This document shows, in pieces, positions 22,208 to 22,709 of a stretch of 22,709 nucleotides of DNA. Numbering within the stretch: position 1 is the first letter of the stretch; the number at the start of each line of letters is the position of its first letter. Under the pieces are notes generated by a model. It saw only the letters and a list, made by a program, of their open reading frames with translations. It made no database searches and had not been told where the DNA came from. The stretch comes from Oxalobacter formigenes (lineage in GTDB: Bacteria > Pseudomonadota > Gammaproteobacteria > Burkholderiales > Burkholderiaceae_D). The stretch lies in NCBI GenBank assembly GCA_019424645.1, contig JAHYZB010000074.1:5113-27821 (forward strand), written 5' to 3'. A program made the position numbers and the translations under genes.

Positions 22208-22709
22208 TTAAACGATTCTCAATTCTTTTTCTTTTTGAGACTTGCCATATTTTTGCATCGCCAGCTCTTCCGTGCCGTACTTCTTGCGATAGTACTCAAG
22301 GAAGCGGGCGATACGTTCGATCGCGTGCGTCAGGTCATCCGAATTCGGCAGGAAAACAACACGGAAATGATCCGGATTAATCCAGTTGAAACCGGTACCC
22401 TGTACGATCAGAACCTTTTCGCGTTCCAGCAGGTCGTAAGCGAACTGCTTGTCATCCTCAATCGGATAAATTTCCGGATCGAGTTTCGGGAACATGTACA
22501 GTGCCGCCTGTGCTTTCATGCAGGTGACACCGGGAATGTCAGTCAACAACTTGTGCGCAAGATCACGCTGACGGGTCAACCTGCCGCCCGGTGCAACCAG
22601 ATCGTTGATACTCTGGTAACCACCGAGTGCGGTCTGGATGGCGTATTGCCCAGGTACATTCGAACACAGGCGCATCGACGAGAGCATATCAAGCCCGACA
22701 ATATAATCC
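22208..22709 (-). CDS. alaA: Alanine-synthesising aminotransferase AlaA (5' part outside window)
   Basis: It is a class I PLP aminotransferase that makes alanine from pyruvate and glutamate. Only the last 166 residues are present; the frame runs unbroken to the right edge. The visible part contains LSSMRLCSNVPGQYAIQTAL, YQSINDLVAPGGRL, the segment ALYMFPKLDP, VLIVQGTGFNW, and HFRVVFLP with the substrate-carboxylate Arg; all match E. coli AlaA (about 405 residues) block for block. The PLP lysine lies outside. The C terminus is about 25 residues longer than in E. coli, ending in a lysine/glutamate-rich tail. The gene leads directly into hom, an order known in betaproteobacteria. Confidence 0.92.
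   Translation of the reverse strand, partial: DYIVGLDMLSSMRLCSNVPGQYAIQTALGGYQSINDLVAPGGRLTRQRDLAHKLLTDIPGVTCMKAQAALYMFPKLDPEIYPIEDDKQFAYDLLEREKVLIVQGTGFNWINPDHFRVVFLPNSDDLTHAIERIARFLEYYRKKYGTEELAMQKYGKSQKEKELRIV

Overview
This window looks like ordinary chromosome from a betaproteobacterium, probably Burkholderiales. The base composition is moderate, and the pairing of elongation factor P (Arg32 type) with the rhamnosyltransferase EarP, the beta-type PriB inside the rpsF-rpsR-rplI operon, and the alaA-hom and divergent uvrB/aminotransferase neighbourhoods all fit that group. An Oxalobacter-like member of the Oxalobacteraceae is my best guess, from gene content and the rather AT-rich codon choice; I could not run a search. 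Nearly everything is housekeeping, and I see no phage, insertion sequence, CRISPR array or defence system.

Layout. (1) 1-619, minus: 5' part of rfbA/rmlA (dTDP-glucose synthesis). (2) 620-2738: a strikingly AT-rich, gene-poor stretch holding one solitary helix-turn-helix regulator (1704-2309, minus) with its own strong terminator, ending at a tRNA-Ser(UGA) gene (2739-2826, plus). (3) 2997-8537, minus: a run of nucleic-acid maintenance genes transcribed uvrB, a divergent uracil-DNA-glycosylase-like gene, rph, rdgB, hemW; rdgB and hemW overlap by GTGA. (4) 8672-10834, plus: an aromatic/aspartate aminotransferase, then an OmpA-domain lipoprotein, each with a terminator. (5) galE (minus) diverges from an exported protein of unknown function with a Tat-like signal peptide (plus). 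(6) 13079-16807, minus: suhB, earP, efp, then yicC. (7) trmJ (plus) converges on lexA (minus), which has two adjacent LexA boxes in front of it. (8) 18531-20188, plus: rpsF-priB-rpsR-rplI with a clear promoter and terminator; priB appears to start at a CTG codon. (9) 20309-22709, minus: alaA (partial), hom, then a universal stress protein with its own terminator.

How the genes connect. RmlA makes dTDP-glucose, the precursor of dTDP-rhamnose, which EarP uses to rhamnosylate Arg32 of EF-P; all three genes are in this window. UvrB, the UDG-like protein, RdgB and LexA are all concerned with DNA damage or nucleotide-pool quality. AlaA and Hom belong to amino-acid synthesis.

Most worth a second look: the CTG start of priB, the UDG-like protein whose water-activating Asp is replaced by Gly, the AT-rich island around the lone regulator, the Tat-like exported unknown protein, and the paired palindromes between uvrB and the aminotransferase. 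None of these amounts to a clearly new system.
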